Of a stretch of 64,000 bases of DNA, positions 62,901 through 64,000 are shown one piece after another (within the stretch, counting starts at the first letter, position 1; the number at the start of each line of letters is the position of its first letter). The DNA is from DAOSCP01 sp035379625 (GTDB lineage Bacteria; Bacteroidota; Ignavibacteria; Ignavibacteriales; DAOSCP01): positions 25,057-89,056 of the forward strand of contig DAOSVM010000008.1 of assembly GCA_035379625.1 (NCBI GenBank). The letters run 5' to 3'. Below the pieces are notes generated by a model that saw only the letters and a list, made by a program, of their open reading frames with translations, did no database searches and was not told the DNA's origin. The translations under genes were made by a program, and so were the position numbers.

Positions 62901-63434
62901 CTATTTCTTTTTCTTAGTTTTATTCGGAGCAAGTAGTACAGACATATTTTTGCCTTCCTTTTTAATATCTTGCTCTACTTTTGCAATTTCGCCTATTTTT
63001 TCAATGAATTTTTTTAATAAATTTTCACCTTGTTCAGTATAAGCTAGCTCGCGTCCTTTGAATAGAACACTTACTTTTACTTTATTACCCTCTTCTAAAA
63101 AGCCGATTGCATGCCTTGATTTAAATTCCACGTCATTAGTATCTGTATTTGGATGCAATCTTATTTCTTTTACTACAATTTGGGCCTGATTTTTCTTCTG
63201 TAATTTTTCTTTTTTTTGTGTTTCGTATATATATTTGCTCAAATTCACAATTTTACAAACTGGTGGCTGAGCATTTGGTGCTATTTCAATTAAATCTAGC
63301 TCTAATTCCTCTGCTTTTTGTAATGCAGATTTAATATCCATCACTCCTAATTGTGTCCCATCAGGGCCTATAACTCTTACTTCTGGTGCTTTTATCTCTT
63401 CATTGACCCTATTTTTTAATTTTTCTTGGCTAAT
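62901..63434 (-). CDS. infC: Translation initiation factor IF-3, AUU start
   Basis: IF-3 binds the 30S subunit and checks the initiator tRNA and start codon. The first ATG in frame (63344) would remove the conserved N-terminal sequence. The same frame continues upstream through VNEEIKAPEVRVIGPDGTQLGV, the universal IF-3 start, to ATT at 63434, which has AGGAGG four bases upstream and no ATG, GTG or TTG near. AUU is the known infC start in E. coli, where IF-3 discriminates against it and so controls its own synthesis. With this start the protein has 177 residues, the usual length. KIVNLSKYIYETQKK and VSVLFKGRELAYTEQG are also typical. Confidence 0.95.
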   Translation of the reverse strand: MSQEKLKNRVNEEIKAPEVRVIGPDGTQLGVMDIKSALQKAEELELDLIEIAPNAQPPVCKIVNLSKYIYETQKKEKLQKKNQAQIVVKEIRLHPNTDTNDVEFKSRHAIGFLEEGNKVKVSVLFKGRELAYTEQGENLLKKFIEKIGEIAKVEQDIKKEGKNMSVLLAPNKTKKKK

Positions 63435-63540
63435 GTATCCTCCTGAAATATTAATAAAATTATTAAACTGAAGCTAAATATAATAAATTAATTTTAAAAA
63501 TCAAAAATTTTAAAACAACTTTTAACCATCACATCCCATA

Positions 63541-64000
63541 TCAGTCGTATCTATAAATTATTTCATTGTCATAAATTACTTGATGTACCTTTATCTCTTT
63601 TCTAACCGAATTTGTTAATATTATACTACTACTTTTTCTTAAATCTTCCAACGTTGTTTTTTTCTCAATAATACCTCTTTTTTTTATTAAAAATTTTCTA
63701 TATACCCCATTCAATAAACCACTATGTAAACTTGGTGTAAACCATTGTTCATCTATTTTATAAAAAATATTCGTAAAAGTCCCTTCAGTTATCTCGTTAT
63801 TTTTATTAATGATTATAGCTTCATCATAATTTTTACTTTTTGCAAATTCGAAAGCCTTATTGTATATTTCCCTTTTGGTAGTTTTGAAATAAAACTCTGG
63901 TTTTTGAGTATTTATTTTCTTATTATATACTACAACATCGAGTTCTTTTTTAAAATAATCTATTTGGTTAATCTTTACAATAATTGTACCAAATTTAGAT
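63541..64000 (-). CDS. Class IV aminotransferase / aminodeoxychorismate lyase-like, 5' end cut
   Basis: A frame entering from the window's right edge and ending at TGA 63541-63543. The 153 visible codons hold the C-terminal half of a fold-type IV PLP enzyme: NYDEAIIINKNNEITEGTFTNIFYKIDEQWFTPSLHSGLLNGVYRKFLIKK, the standard E-x-x-EGT-x-x-N segment and TPxL-x-x-GxLNGxxR, then IILTNSVRKEIKV. It could be PabC, which releases 4-aminobenzoate for folate, or a D-amino acid or branched-chain aminotransferase. The short length and divergent tail favour PabC. About 106 bases separate it from the infC start. Confidence 0.85.
   Translation of the reverse strand, partial: SKFGTIIVKINQIDYFKKELDVVVYNKKINTQKPEFYFKTTKREIYNKAFEFAKSKNYDEAIIINKNNEITEGTFTNIFYKIDEQWFTPSLHSGLLNGVYRKFLIKKRGIIEKKTTLEDLRKSSSIILTNSVRKEIKVHQVIYDNEIIYRYD

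Overview
The window comes from a strongly A+T-rich bacterial chromosome, most likely a member of the Bacteroidota/Ignavibacteriota/Chlorobiota/Kapabacteria (FCB) group. Four things support this. The tmRNA tag reads GEEYALAA, with the glycine first codon usual in that group. FCB-typical families of unknown function (DUF2851, DUF2723, a DUF1207-like protein) are present, along with a short AMP nucleosidase. There are many short signal peptides ending in -FAQ/-FSQ. Clear Shine-Dalgarno sites (infC, rplT, rny, glgC, purK) and a DivIVA protein fit the Ignavibacteria/Chlorobi side better than classical Bacteroides. The genus cannot be fixed from the sequence alone. No rRNA, tRNA, CRISPR array, phage or transposase gene was found.

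Layout. 1-6.9 kb: 5' part of purD, a small hypothetical gene, repeat element copy 1, then a tight minus-strand operon (HAD hydrolase, menA, rsmI, DUF2723). 7.0-12.2 kb: plus-strand DUF2851, PfkB kinase, M16-like protein and HAD gene, ending in a bidirectional terminator against glgC. 13.5-17.4 kb: M1-like aminopeptidase, fluoride channel and an LTA-synthase-like sulfatase broken by a -1 frame change. 17.4-24.0 kb: Spx/ArsC-like protein, two TPR proteins, clpX and a fused glycosyltransferase. 24.1-33.9 kb: V4R-like protein, amn, B12-type radical SAM, M28 peptidase, mfd, YggS and DivIVA. 34-37.4 kb: cytidylate-kinase-like protein, purE-purK and an outer-membrane-type protein. 37.4-37.8 kb: tmRNA. 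37.8-45.6 kb: secreted caspase-like protein, lipoprotein, site-2 protease, a frame-disrupted propeller/Y_Y_Y/methyl-accepting sensor and a DUF1207-like protein. 45.6-50.4 kb: an overlapping envelope operon (radical SAM, two membrane GT2 enzymes, polysaccharide deacetylase, UPF0104-type protein). 50.5-56.2 kb: repeat copies 2 and 3 around STAS, hutH, glf, a lipoprotein, rpsU and a membrane protein. 56.3-64 kb: the minus-strand infC-rpmI-rplT / pheS-pheT / coiled-coil / zapA / 6S-like RNA / rny block, and a partial class IV aminotransferase.

The most interesting signal is a family of non-coding 530-650 bp elements (1339-1988, 50516-51062, 55697-56229). Each has about 20-bp terminal inverted repeats, perfect GC-rich hairpins just inside the ends, and an AT-rich core with a degenerate motif at 17-bp spacing arranged in roughly 54-bp units. 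All three lie in the same orientation 4-14 nt beyond the T-tract of a GCAAG-type terminator. A shorter derivative, an 11-bp hairpin plus a nearly intact terminal repeat, sits in frame inside mfd at 30089-30140. This resembles the palindromic elements that insert into Rickettsia proteins.

Second-tier points are an AUU start codon for infC, a probable 6S RNA between zapA and rny, a propeller sensor fused to a chemoreceptor output domain, and three single-base frame slips that may be sequencing errors or real decay.
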